Shown here one piece after another: positions 1 to 11,909 of a DNA stretch of 64,000 bases. Position 1 is the stretch's first letter. Each line of letters starts with the position of its first letter. The translations under genes were made by a program, and so were the position numbers. This stretch comes from Bidens hawaiensis (taxonomy: Eukaryota > Streptophyta > Magnoliopsida > Asterales > Asteraceae), in NCBI GenBank assembly GCA_021521415.1, contig JAIQDT010003828.1, positions 1-64,000 of the forward strand, read 5' to 3'. The notes beneath the pieces are model-generated. The model was not told the origin of the DNA. It did not search any database and saw only the letters and a list, made by a program, of their open reading frames with translations.

Positions 1-375
1 TTACCGGGTAAGGTTCACTAGTTTATGCAGATCCGAGCAAGGTTCACTTTATCAAGCAGGTTTGTTCTTCATAGCCAAGTAAAGTTCACTTCCGAGTAAG
101 CTTTAGGCTAACCAAGCTCATGAAGCCAAGTAATTGGAAGACCGGGAAAGGTATTCATTAATAAGTATGGTCCAAGTAGGCTTGATGATTTAATGATATA
201 TCTCAAGTATCATCAGGCAAGGTTCAACTTAAGCAAGGAACAGTGCTACCGAACAAACTTTGCTAATAAGCTTTTCTCTATCAAAGGGTTGAAGGGACCA
301 TTGAAGAACAAGGTTGCTCGTAAGGGTTTGTCGGGCAAAGTCTGACAAAGCCACGAAGATTGAAGTCTACCTGGT

Positions 376-400
376 GAGTATTTTACTTGGTAAAATACTC
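376..400. other. Perfect 11-bp inverted repeat in the 5' LTR
   Basis: GAGTATTTTAC, a 3-nt loop TTG, then GTAAAATACTC. The arms are perfect complements. The structure is conserved in the 3' LTR at 17370-17394 although flanking bases differ. It sits about 225 bp upstream of the LTR TATA box. It could be a protein-binding palindrome or an RNA hairpin in a longer transcript. Confidence 0.8.
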
Positions 401-622
401 TTCAAGTAAAGTCTACCCGGAAACTGATCCCGAGCACACTTCTATGTTACCAAGTCCTGAAGGAAGGCAGAGTACACAACGTACTCGGAAAATGAAGATT
501 AATGCAAAGCTTACCCGGAAGACTTGTTTTACACTTAGAATATTTCTGAATATGTAATTTGAATATGTATTATCGGATAGGGTTTCTAGACGGAATGACA
601 GCTGTAAAGGAGGTGTCATGCC

Positions 623-630
623 TATAAATA
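623..630 (+). promoter_or_regulatory. LTR TATA box, element 1
   Basis: TATAAATA within GCCTATAAATAGAAT, the best core-promoter match in the LTR. The same sequence is kept in the 3' LTR at 17617-17624. Transcription of the genomic RNA would start about 30 bp downstream. Confidence 0.65.
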
Positions 631-1003
631 GAATAATTTAGGGCACACCTCCTGCGGTACACACAACAAGGCAGACAGACACATTAATTAAGAAAGAATA
701 TTGTGTGTGACGGTTGTCTTAATATAGTACGGATAAAACCTTCCTTCAAGAAACCCTAAATCGATTATCCACTTCGTATGATTTATATTATATAAATGGA
801 AATATTTTGAGTGAATCTTGTTTGTGCTGGTTACCTTTGAATACTGATTAAGCAACCATATGTTTGTTATTGATTCCGCCTTTAACAAACGGTAATTTTT
901 CTATATATAGAAACCCGTCATCAACTCCCTTGTCGACACATCTATTTGTGTGAGTTATGACACGATTTGAGTAAGATCCATCTGAAATCGGGGACCTGAC
1001 AAG

Positions 1004-1015
1004 TGGTATCAGAGC
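1004..1015 (+). other. Primer binding site (initiator Met-tRNA type), element 1
   Basis: TGGTATCAGAGC, two bases after the LTR end at 1001, is the plant Copia primer site complementary to the 3' end of initiator methionine tRNA. It primes minus-strand cDNA synthesis. Confidence 0.93.
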
Positions 1016-1311
1016 TTGTTGCTACTATTTTGGAAAGATTCTTGTTGCTGATGTAGATTTGAAGAAAGATGACATAAGCAGACCACTGTTCCATTGATTT
1101 GTGACGTTAACAGCTCTATTTTTCATTTTTCTTCCAGATCTACAATCTACCAGTGTTTTCTTTTCCTTATTTCAATTAAAGCTTTAATCTTTATATATAA
1201 AGCATGCTCTAATCGTATCAGACACATCAGATCTGAACAACCTGTTTTCAGATCTGATTATTTTTTAAAAAATGTGCTTTTTACAAAGAAACTGATTTTA
1301 AGTCTTTGAAA

Positions 1312-4300
1312 ATGTCTGGATATGAGGAACAAGAGGTGTCTACTAACAAGATACCAAGATTGTATGGACAGGAAAACTTTACCAAGTGGAAAGTGCTTTT
1401 TGAAGCATCCGTATGCTACAATGATGTTGATATGTGGAACTCCATCAAGAATGGTCCACAAGCTGCAGTTGAAGAAGGTGCAAACACAGCTGGAACTGCT
1501 GCTGTAAGAGAAAGAATGAGAAAGGTGGATGACAGGGCCTTAGCTATGATTAAGCTAGGACTGTCTTGGGAGATTCTAACCAAGGTGGCACATCATACAA
1601 CTGCCAAACAAATGTATGATGCCATACTTGAGATGTATGAAGGGAATACTGAGCTGAAGAATATTAAGAAGCAAAGACTGAAGCAACAATTGGAAAGGTT
1701 CAAGTATAAGGAGGGAGAAAGGTTAAAATCAATTCTAGAACGTTTTCTAGCTATTGTAAATGAATTGAGGACAACTGATTATGTAATGGCTGACTTTGAT
1801 TTAAATACAAAGTTACTCAATTCAATGCCAAAGGAATGGTATACTGCTTGCAAGTTCATCCTTCAGAAGCATAATTTCAACGAATTGAAATTGGATGATG
1901 TAGTATGCTTCCTTCAGGCTGCAGAACTTGAAATGATAGAAAATGAAATGATTAAGGAAGAAAGACCCTGCTTCAATGTTTCAAATGCATTGATTGCACC
2001 AATGGGTATCTTGACTACCAAGAATCAACAGCAAATTCCCATCATTGAAGAACCAGTTGAGCATAATGCTGATACTCCAAAATCTTTCATTGGAGGTAGC
2101 ACAAGTAATCAAGGAAATCAGCAGAGGTTCAATGTGCAACTGATAGATAACACTGATTCTGCCTCTATGGCAAGTGGGATTTTCCTCATTCTAGTGGTGG
2201 AAATGGACAAGGCAATGAAACACAGGCCTTACTTTCTATGTTCACTGAGTCATATAATGCCTTTGTTGCAAAGAACTTGATTCACACAAATGTGGTACAA
2301 GATGAATTAGAGCAAATTGATGCAGATGATTTCGAAGACATGGATTTGAAATGGCAAGCTGCCATGTTGGCTTTGAGAAGTAAAAGGCTGTATAACAAAA
2401 CTGGTAGGTCTCTGGTTTCTGGTCTAAATGACAAGATTGGATTTGACAAGTCAAAGGCAATTTGCTACAATTGTCAGCAACCTGGTCATTTTGCAAGAGA
2501 GTGCAATCAACCAAGAAACTTTCAAATGAATCAATTCCAGAATCAACAGCCAAGAGGTCAGCAGCAATACCAACAAAATCAGCCAAGATTCAACAATAAC
2601 AACTTCAATCCCAACAACAATTACAACCCCAACTTCAACAACTATCAGCCTCAAATGAACAATCAGCAACAAAGTATGCAACAGACTCAAGGTTTTCAAA
2701 TGAACAACAATCAAAACCTTCAAGCAGCTCAAAATGTTCCAAACCACACTGTTCCAGCAAACCAAAATCATATCAGAAATCAAGGAAATGTGGCAGTGAC
2801 TACACAACATGAAGGAAATTTTGATTGGAGCAATCATGAAGAGGACATTGCAGATGATATCAAGAAAGCAAATGTGGCATTCATGGCCATAATTGAGAAA
2901 GAAAAAGGATCATCATCTCAGGTACACTCTGCTCCCACTGTTGATTTAAATGAAATTATCAATGAATTGAAAACGAAAGTAGGCAAGCTGGAAAGTGAGT
3001 GTTTTAGGAAACAGAGCATTATTAATGGGTATGAGGCTAGTGAGCTGATCACTGAAGAAAAGATTAAAAGTTTGGAAGATGGTTGCATGATCAGTTACAG
3101 AGCTTAATCCAGATACATCACTAAGATTGATGGATTGAAGAAGATGTTTGTTGAAGAAAAGGTGCAGAACACTAAACTGCAAATGGAAACTGAATTTTTA
3201 ATGAACTTGGTCTCAACAGGCAACATATGTGGTATTCTGAACCAAGTGAAGGACCAAGAAAAATACAAAGCAGTTCCACCTCCATTCAACAACAACTTCA
3301 TGCCAAAAGTTGACAAAGAAAGAGATATGCATACCTGTAGCAATTCAGAGATGTCTTTCAAGACAAAGAAGAATTTGTTGATTTATACAAAAAGGTAGAA
3401 GTGAATGAAGAAGGTGAGTTTGTGATTAAGGAAGAAGTAAAAGAAGATAAGTCAGTTGGAGTTCAAGTCTCTGAGGATGACTTTGATTCTGTTGAATTGG
3501 ATCAAGATGATTTAAGTGACTTAAGTGATCAAATCACTGATGAGGAAATCAAAGCTGCCAAAAGAGGAAGAAAATACAAGAAACCAGAATCTGTTGATCA
3601 ACTTCCAAAGTATCCACCAGTCCCACCAAGAATGAAGAAACAAAATGATAAGATGAAAAGAGACCATGTATCTTTCGACATTTGTGAAAAGAAGAAGATA
3701 AGCTACAATGCAGTCAGGCCACCAAGCAAGACTGTGTTGGAAAGAATAAAGCAAAACAAAAAGAAGAAAGTAACTAAAGAAGTTGATTCAGAAAACTTTA
3801 TACCAGTTTATCCAATCTTTTCTAGTCATGAAGTATTGGATGTTGGAGAAGCGAAAACTATGGAAGAATATGAAAAGAGACAGTCAAGGATTAAAGAAAG
3901 CAGTGATGAGGAACCTATGATTATGGAGAAAATTGCCTTTATCAAAAGCAAAATTGACAGACAAGACATCAAGATTGAGGAATTTGTTCCTTTTTCAATT
4001 GATTTTGGTAGTCTAAAATATAGAAGACTCTAGGAGTAAAGTCACTTAAACCAAGTGAAAGGTTCAAGAAACCAAAAGAACATGAAATATTCAAAGGCAA
4101 GGTATGGTGCAAAAAGTGTGATGAATATGGTCACCACACAAACTCATGCAATGATAGATTGAAATTTCAACCATTTCATGTCCCAGATGGAACAAAGTAT
4201 GGCCAAGACTTTGTCCTGTACAAACAAAAGTACGATGCATATCTGGGAAAAGAAAAGGTGTGTGGAAATGAAACCATGAAAAGAAAAGAAAACAAATCTG

Positions 4301-4878
4301 CTATAGAGACAAGGATTGAAAAGAAAGCTGATGTCAAAACAAAGAAGCAAGGGACTAAATCAGCAAGAAGAAGTATATCTCCTAAGAAGCATGAAAATGT
4401 GACCAAAAAGAACTCTCAACCCTTAAGAATCAAACAAGATACTAAATCAGTTAAATCTGATGAATCTCAAGGTTCACCTAGAAATGAAAAGACAAGAAAC
4501 AAAGGTGTCTTTTCAAGAAAGAAATCAAAAGAACTGACAGGTGATGAGAAGTTCTTATTAAAACATGGATATGAGCCACAAGGTTTTATTTGAAAACCTA
4601 AGACTGAGATTAAGGTTGAGACAGTTGCTGATGTGAGAGACTACTCAGAAATGAAGGACTATGTGATTAAGGAGTATGCCACTGACTCAGCTGAATACCA
4701 AAACTCAACCTCACTTGTTAAAACCCCAAGAGAGTGTGGTTATGAAACTGATAATTCAGAAAACTTAGAAGTCACTCATGAAGATCCTGAACCAACAACA
4801 CTCACTTCCCAAGCTGTCACAAAAACTGAAAATGATGAGTTGCAAGCTGTAGAAGCCTGCACTTCATCACTCAACTAA
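1312..4878 (+). pseudogene. gag of element 1, two zinc knuckles, broken
   Basis: Capsid/nucleocapsid gene. The start is the ATG at 1312; the peptide begins MSGYEEQEV. The first ~210 codons hold the Copia gag-polypeptide region (aromatic W and helical segment, e.g. YDAILEMYEG). A CCHC zinc knuckle (CYNCQQPGHFAREC) lies at 2463-2504, followed by an Asn/Gln-rich linker. A long coiled-coil and Lys/Glu-rich tail contains a second CCHC knuckle (CKKCDEYGHHTNSC) at 4108-4149. Breaks: frameshift near 2180, TAA at 3105-3107, frameshift near 3370, frameshift near 4018, TGA at 4591-4593. The final stop is TAA 4876-4878 after SLN. At ~1,190 codons it is far longer than the usual 300-500 residues of Copia Gag, a Sirevirus-like trait. 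Frames agree on both sides of each stop, so this is one decayed gene. Confidence 0.88.
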
Positions 4879-4883
4879 TCAAA

Positions 4884-4900
4884 CTCTTTCTTTTTTGCAG
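4884..4900 (+). promoter_or_regulatory. Splice-acceptor-like tract between gag and pol, element 1
   Basis: CTCTTTCTTTTTTGCAG follows the gag stop by a few bases and directly precedes the protease reading frame, which starts at 4901 in a different frame from gag. Element 2 has the same arrangement at its gag-pol junction. This suggests pol could be made from a spliced RNA; no donor was assigned. Confidence 0.4.
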
Positions 4901-7900
4901 GAACAGTCCACTCCTCTGAATGAAATATGGTATATGGATAGTGGTTGTTCTAGGCACATGACTTGTGACTAAATATCACTTGTCAACTATGAAGAAAAGT
5001 ATGAAGGACCTGTAGCCTTTGGGAGTGATGAAAATGGTGGAAAGATTGTAGGGAAAGGAATCTTGACAAATGCAAAGGTTTCATTTGACAATGTGTTTCA
5101 TGTTGAAGGTCTTCAGTATAATCTACTGAATATATCACAAATGTGTGATAAGGGTTACAAAGTCAGTTTTGATGATTCCCACTGCTTCATCTTAAAACCT
5201 GAGTTTGTGATTCCACCTAAAATGATTATGATGATGGCACCAAGAAATGGCAACTTGTATGAATTGAATATGAAAGAAGCTGTTTCAAGAGGATGTGCAT
5301 GTTTTGTTTCCAAAGCCACTGAAAATGAATCCAAATTGTGGCAAAGGAAACTGTGTCATGTGAACTTAAAGAACATGAATAGACTTGTCAAATGTGAGCA
5401 TGTCATAGACTTACCTACAAGAGAGTTCAAATTGGAAGATCATTGTAATTCATGCCAAAAGGGAAAACAACACAAATCTACTCATAAGCCTAAGCTCATC
5501 AACTCAATGGATCAAATACTTGAATTACTTCACACGGATCTCTTTGGTCTTGTGAGTGTGCCAAGTATTGGAAAGAAAAGATATTGTCTTGTGATCATTG
5601 ATGACTATTCAAGATATACTTGGGTTTATTTCCTAAGTACCAAAGATGAGATTGCAGAGTTGATTAAGGGTTGTGTAACAATGATTGAGAACAAGTTGAA
5701 TAAGAAGGTTAAAATGATGAGAAGTGACAATGGTACTGAGTTCAAGAATGGAGTTATGCAAGAATTTTGTGTAGAAAAGGGAATACTTCAACAATACTCA
5801 GCTCCTAGAACTCCTGAACAAAATGGTGTTGTTGAAAGAAGAACTAGAACTTTGATTGAAGCTGCAAGAACCATGTTAGCAGATGCTAACCTGCCTGTTA
5901 CTTTTTGGACTGACGCCATAAACACTGCTTGCTATGTTCAGAACAGGGTGCTTGTAAACAAAAGGCATAACAAGACTCCATATGAAATATTCCACAACAG
6001 AAAGCCTTATATCAAGTTTTTCAAGCCCTTTGGATGCAAATGTTTTCTTCTAAACACTAGGGATTATTTGAACAAGTTTCAAACAAAATCTCTAGATTGT
6101 TTCTTTGTTGGATATTCTACACACTCAAAAGCATACAGAGTATATGTGAAAGACCATTTGAGTGTTATAGAATCATCTGACATCATCTTTAATGAGAATC
6201 AATTCAATACAGTTGATGGTGCAGCATGGCTGTTTGATCATGAAAAGTTAATAAGGTCTTTCAAGATTTATCCTGAAGACTTTGATGACTCATTCTACAA
6301 GACCAGTGTAATTAAAGAGAAAAAGAAGAAACCACTGGACTTAGAAGAATTGTGGAAAAAGGTTGCTAGAAAAGAAAAAGAATATACTTTTGTGAAGAAT
6401 TCCTCAAGAAATACTGTTGAACAAGTTCAAGAAGATAATCAAGAAAACAATTACAGTCCTGAACATGATCATAATGATCAAGTTCAGAATGAGGGAGACT
6501 CAAGCAACCAAGCAAGTGAAGAAGAAGCTGCATCTACTGCAAGATTTCAAGATATGTTTCAAAGATTGAACTTAGAAAACAATGGTGCATCTGCTTCAAG
6601 ACAAAATAATGATGAAGCACCAGAATTTCATGATGCAGAGACTGATTTGATCATTGAAGAACCAGAACTCAATGAGTCAAATCTTGACACAACTGTGTCT
6701 ACAGATATGATTATTCAAACTCCTTATGTAGAAAAGAATCATCCTTCTGAATACATCATTGGAGATTTGCATGTAAGAGTCACAAGAAGGCACTCAGAAA
6801 ATGCAAACATCTGTCTTTACTCATGTTTTCTATCCCAAATAGAGCCTAAGAACAGTGCTCAAGCACTGAAAGACAATAGTTGGGTGGAAGCCATGCAGGA
6901 AGAATTGGCACAGTTCGGAGATCTACATGTGTGGGATCTTTTTGATAAGCCATTTGACAGATATGCAATAGTAACCAAATGGGTTTTTAGAAATAAAAGG
7001 GATGAGACAGGTTTGGTGTTTAAGAATAAAGCTAGACTTGTGGCATTGGGATGTCTTCAAGAAGAAGGAATAGACTTTGAGGAAGTCTTTGCACCTGTTG
7101 CAAGACTTGAAGCTATCAGGATTTTTCTTGCATATGCTGCCTCAAAGAACATTAAGATGTTCCAGCTTGATGTTAAGTCTGCATTCCTAAATGGAATAAT
7201 TGATGAAGAGGTGTATGTAGCTCAACCTCCATGTTTTGAGGATCCTTTGTATCCAAACAGAGTGTATAAGCTAAACAAAGCACTTTATGGATTTCATCAG
7301 GCTCCTAGAACATGGTATGATGAACTGTCAAATCATCTTCTTGAAAATGGCTTTAAAAGAGGAGCCATTGACAAGACACTCTTCTACAAAAGAAAGGGAT
7401 CAGACTTGCTGCTGTTACAAGTGTATGTTGATGATATCATCTTTGGTTCTACAAATGAACAAATGTGTATGGAGTTTTAAGGGGTAATGAAGTCCAAATA
7501 AAGAATGAGTTCTATGGGAGAAATGAACTTCTTTCTTGGATTACAAGTTCAACAGAAAGCTGAAGGGATCTTCATTCACCAAAATAAGTATGTGCAGGAC
7601 ATCTTGAACAAGTTCAACTGTCATGAGTACAAAACTGCCTCACCTCCAATGGACACCAAGGAAAAGATGATTGCTGATGAAAAGGGGGAGCCTGTGGATG
7701 AACATGAATATAGAGCCAAAATTGGATCTCTGATGTATCTAACTGCTACAAGACCAGATATCATGTTTGATGTGTGTGTGTGTGCAAGATTCCAGTCATG
7801 TCCAAAAGTCTCCCACATGAATGTTGTTAAAAGAATATTCAGATATTTGAAGGGAAGACCAGATTCGGGGATTTGGTATCCAAAGAATCAATCATTTGAT

Positions 7901-8371
7901 CTAATTTCCTACACAGACAGTGATTATGATGGCTGCAACATGAGCAGAAAGTCAACATCAGGAGGATGTCAATTCTTGGGAGAAAGGCTAGTGTCATGGC
8001 AATACAAAAAGCAAACAACTGTCTCAATCTCAATTGTAGAAGCTGAATATGTTGTTGCATCTGCCTGATGTGCACAAGTTCTATGGATTTAGAACCAGAT
8101 GCTAGACTATGGTTTGAATTTTCTGAACACCCCTATTCTTACTGATAATACTGCTGCATATTTTACTGTTAAGAATCCAGAACATTCTAAGACTAAGCAC
8201 ATTGAAATCAGACATCACTTCATTATAGATTGTAGTGAAAAAGGTTTGATTGAAATGCAAAGAGTTGATACAGGTGACAATTTGGCTGACCTTTTCACCA
8301 AACCACTTGATAGAACCAGGTTCAACTTTCTTTTGAAAGCCCTGGGAATGATCAACTCTGATGAAATCTAA
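4901..8371 (+). pseudogene. pol of element 1 (PR-IN-RT-RNase H), broken by stops
   Basis: One continuous frame with point stops. Protease: WYMDSGCSRHM, catalytic Asp at 4937. Integrase: zinc domain ending CNSCQKGKQ, then a DDE core with Asp at 5537 (HTDLFG), Asp at 5726 (RSDNGTEF) and Glu at 5834 (PEQNGVVER). Reverse transcriptase: [29 protein letters not shown] and the catalytic YVDD at 7424-7435. RNase H: YTDSDYDG near 7910 and the C-terminal LADLFTKPL. In-frame stops: TAA 4970-4972 inside protease, TAA 7478-7480 and TAA near 7500 just after YVDD, TGA 8066-8068, TAG near 8090. No frameshift is needed from 4901 to the final TAA at 8369-8371. Catalytic residues are intact, so decay is by nonsense changes. 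Confidence 0.93.
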
Positions 8372-11300
8372 TTAAGGATGTGTGCTTGGTTGTATACCTC
8401 TATGTGCTAACTGATTTCTTTGTTTAGAGGTTTCACAAATTGAATGTTATGTGAATATGCTTGAGTATGTTACTGAATATGTTGACTGATATGTGCTTTG
8501 ACTGATTATGTGTGCAAAGAATGACATAAGTGATTTGATTAATATGTTTGCATGTTTATCAGTTGATGTGTATTTGTGATGTTAAGATAAGTAGTCTTGT
8601 TATGAATTATCTGCTAAAATGCTTATCTGAAATCACTGACTTAATTGGTTGAATATGTATCTTATCTGATCATCTTGATGTTATTAGGATAGGTTAAACT
8701 ATGACTGTTAAGAATGTCTACTTGTTTTGATGATGTTAAGAATGATTAAGATTTGAATATGTTACAACTGTTTGTGTCAAAATATGTCTTTATGTCAAAT
8801 TTAATGGTTTCAAATGAATTATCAAATGAATTTTTGCATAATCATAAAATTTTGATCAAAACATGAGCAAGTTGTTAATGGTGTAGAGACATGATAATAC
8901 TATTCAGTTCAAGCTTTAAAGAAGCTGAAAAGAAGGATTTTTTAATGAAAAGTCTCAGGTAGTTATCTTTGCTGAAAATTATGTCATTTGCACAGTTGGA
9001 AGGACATACACTTGTGTATGTTTGGTCCTGAAATCTGGAAAGATTAAAAGGATAGCCATTAACCAGAAAACTGAAAGCACTTGGGGCAATTATGACTTGT
9101 TTCTTATTCCTTCACTTAAAACTATGTCAATAGCTCTGACTTTGAAAGGACATATATTTACATGTATGTTTGGTCCAGTTGACCACTTGTGGTCAAACAG
9201 GATAGCCATTTACTTGCCAATGAAGAGAAATTGGGGTGATTAAATATTAAACTGATTACATTGGGAAATGATAGTACGTTTACTACTTAGCCAATCATAT
9301 GGATTTATTAGGCTAAAAAGACTCTTAGTACAATCATCAACATGTATGGTTGCTTTCTCATGATATGTAAAATCTAAGGTGATATAAACATAAAGAAAAT
9401 GCTAAGATTTATGTGGATTTACATTGTTGTCTATGCATATTCCTAGATAAATATTTTCAAATGATAAGCAGAAAAGTGATTATCCAGTCATACACAAGCC
9501 TGTTAGTCTTTGGTTACCCAAAATGGAACATCTTTTAAAGAATGACTAAGAACAATTGTGAACTACTTTAATTTCAAAATTTTGTCAACCAAAAGTTATA
9601 CTTGTTCACAAGTTTTTTTTATTAAGAAAATACAAACATGAGGGTTAATTCCAGAACTACAAGGGTGGAGGCAATCATATAAGTCCTTTAAACATCCTGA
9701 ATGAAAGGCCTGTAAGTCCGACTTGCGTGGCATGTAAGTCCAACGTTCAACCTCACATATGTTTGTAGATTTGAAAAGAAATATCTTATAAATTTAAAAA
9801 AATATATATATGTTCTGTCATTGAAGTTTTAACCAAAACCAGGGGGTCAAAGTCAAATTGGGGTGATCTGGAGAAAGCCAAATAAGCCTTGAAGATAGAT
9901 AAGGAGCATCAGAAAACAATATGTGTTATCCATTGAATTTTCTGCAAAATTAATTGAAATTAATCATATCACCAAAGAAATAAAAATCATGTTAAGTCTA
10001 GACCTGTTGTTGACATGTCTTTGTAGTTATAATAATACTGAGAATGAAGTATTGAGAAAGCTACTTAGTCAATATGATCCCATACTTGAGAACTTTTCAG
10101 AAAAAGGAAGAAACTATTTTGAAGTGAAATACAACTGAAATTTGATCTCTAAATGCACCATTTGCTCTTAAACTATGATCTTTAAAGATAAATTTATTCT
10201 GACAAGTGGTTTAAGTCAAAAAGTGTTGCATTTTGCCTAAAATAGGTTTAATATGTAAGTTCGGGTAAGGTTTGATGTTATTAAACCTTCCCAAGCACAA
10301 ACTGTTTGAATATGTATTTTCGGGTAAGGTATGATGTTCTCAAACCTTTCCGGGTACAAAACAGTTGAATATGTGTGAATATGTATTTTCGGGTAAGGTT
10401 TGATGTTTTTAACCTTTCCGGGCAAGCTTTGTCATTTTTGACTAAGTTTATGATGTTCGGGTAAGGTTTGATGATTCATAACCTTTCCAGGCAAGCTTTG
10501 TCATTTTTGACTAAGTTTATAATTTTCGGACATGCTTTGAAGTGTTTACACTTTTCGGGTAAGGTACACCATTGTACGAATTTCCCGAGCAAGCTTGAAG
10601 TCTTGAGATGATTATGTGTTTTAGCTAGCTTTTAACTAGAAATAATTGTTTCGGGCAAGCTTTGCATTTTTTTATGCTGATTGTTATTCCAAGAAAACTT
10701 TGTGAACTCCTTGAGTACACCAAGTAAGCTTTGTGTGTGAATATATTTTTGAAATTACAAGTGTTTTCGGGCAAACTTTGTTTTCCAAACACACTTTATA
10801 TTTCGGGTACACTTTTGTTCCCCTAATATACTTGATAGTTTTCAAAATTTGATTTTTCGAGTACACTGTCTGCTAGAAGTCCTTTCCGGTCACACTTTGT
10901 ACTCTAGGAAGATTATTCGGGTATACTTTGTATAAGAAGGTTGTTCGGGCATACTAACATTGTGAAGGTTGCTCGGGCACACTATGTTTTCAAGTATGCT
11001 TGATTGAATATGCTTTTATTATGATTGATTGAATATGATTCTTATTTTGATAGGGTTTATGCCAGATTAAGATTTTAATTTAAATATGAGAAATTTATAT
11101 GGGCATCTTAATTGATTCCTAGCAAGAATGTTTATTTGATATTTTATACTTGATTAATTGTCTTGTGATTAAGTTCTCAAGAAATCTGGTATTTCGGGTA
11201 AGCTTTCTTCATAGTGTCTTGACTTTAAATTACATAGCTTGATCAAGCAAAGTTTGTGATTAAAGGGGATCGGGTAAACCTTATAAAATTAAAAGAAAAT

Positions 11301-11526
11301 GTTGTCAAGAAAGGTTTAATATTATCCAGGTAAGCTTTGTGTAAGAGGAAGTATACCGAGTAGACTTTGCAAAGGATTACTTTTCCGAGTAAGGTTTGCT
11401 AAGCCTAAAATGATAAAGAGTTGTATGTTTTAAAATTATTTTAAAATATCAAGTGGATAATGTTACTGTTTGACAGCTAATAATTCACAAAACGATATAA
11501 AACATTTAAAACCCACTTTCAAAAGG
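8372..11526 (+). other. Non-coding spacer between RNase H and accessory gene, element 1
   Basis: A 3.15-kb AT-rich stretch with no credible ORF. At 9840-9900 it contains a segment (CAAATTGGGGTGATCTGG) related to spacers of element 2 (minus strand, ~21770) and element 3 (~51790), so this is a conserved part of these elements. Its right third holds the CGGGTAAGG motif array. Two imperfect ~150-bp repeats sit at about 8990-9240. Confidence 0.7.
10255..11400 (+). repeat. Dispersed TTCGGGTAAGGTTTGATG motif array
   Basis: About 13 copies of a TTCGGGYAAGSTTTG-like motif, irregularly spaced 40-120 bp apart, e.g. near 10260, 10320, 10390, 10455, 10555, 10650, 10766, 10917, 11192 and 11269. The same core occurs many times in both LTRs (CCGGGTAAGG, CCGAGCAAGG). 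Spacing is irregular, so this is not a simple tandem repeat. It ends about 130 bp upstream of the internal TATA box. Confidence 0.8.
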
Positions 11527-11534
11527 TATATAAG
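11527..11534 (+). promoter_or_regulatory. Putative internal promoter of the accessory gene
   Basis: TATATAAG followed ~30 bp later by a CT-rich leader (TTTCCCTCTCTTTCTTTCC), the usual layout of a plant pol II core promoter and 5' UTR. It lies 380 bp before the accessory ATG and more than 3 kb after pol. Element 2 has an equivalent TATAAAGG plus CT-rich leader. Start site inferred near 11560. Confidence 0.5.
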
Positions 11535-11679
11535 AGGGAGTTAGGCAAAATTTTCAACATTACATTTCCCTCTCTTTCTTTCCACTGCAACTGCTTACTC
11601 GCAAAGAAACCCAAACCGACCTATCGCATTCATCTTTAATCCAAACCCTAATTTGAATCAGCCCTCTAATTCCGACTTG

Positions 11680-11907
11680 GTAAGCATTAATAATATGTTT
11701 TCCGATCACGATTAGACTATAATAGGCTTTGATTATGTACTTGATTACTAATATTCTTTTTTTTTGTGTTTAGGTTACAAATTTGTCAAAGAACAGGTTC
11801 TTAATGATTTATTTCTCTTTCTTCTTCATTTTTATACCTTGAAATTACCTAAAGTACTAAACTTTATGACTAATTTTACTTTGAATATGTTTTATTGTGA
11901 AGAACAG
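11680..11907 (+). other. Putative 5' UTR intron of accessory gene
   Basis: The donor GTAAGC follows GACTTG at 11679. An acceptor AACAG at 11903-11907 lies two bases before the ATG. An alternative acceptor TTTTTTTTGTGTTTAG ends at 11773. The region has no long ORF in frame with the downstream gene. In element 3 an acceptor TATGTGCAG lies directly before the accessory ATG, which supports an intron here. Inferred only from consensus and comparison. Confidence 0.4.
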
Positions 11908-11909
11908 AT

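Larger units (their letters stand above)
1..1001 (+). repeat. 5' LTR of element 1 (left end off-window)
   Basis: Matches 16995-17847 closely; I count roughly 28 substitutions over the shared part, about 96-97 % identity by eye. It ends in GACCTGACA directly before the primer site. It is rich in CCGGGCAAGGTT-like motifs, also found in the internal spacer at 10255-11400. It keeps about 148 bp that the 3' LTR has lost in two blocks (around 798-870 and 883-957). Confidence 0.93.

Noticed and set aside
9022..9243. 73-residue ORF in the element-1 spacer
   Set aside because: No domain, no homolog in elements 2 or 3, falls within imperfect repeats; chance ORF.
9923..10138. 71-residue ORF in the element-1 spacer
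   Set aside because: AT-rich region, no recognisable feature, not conserved in the other spacers.
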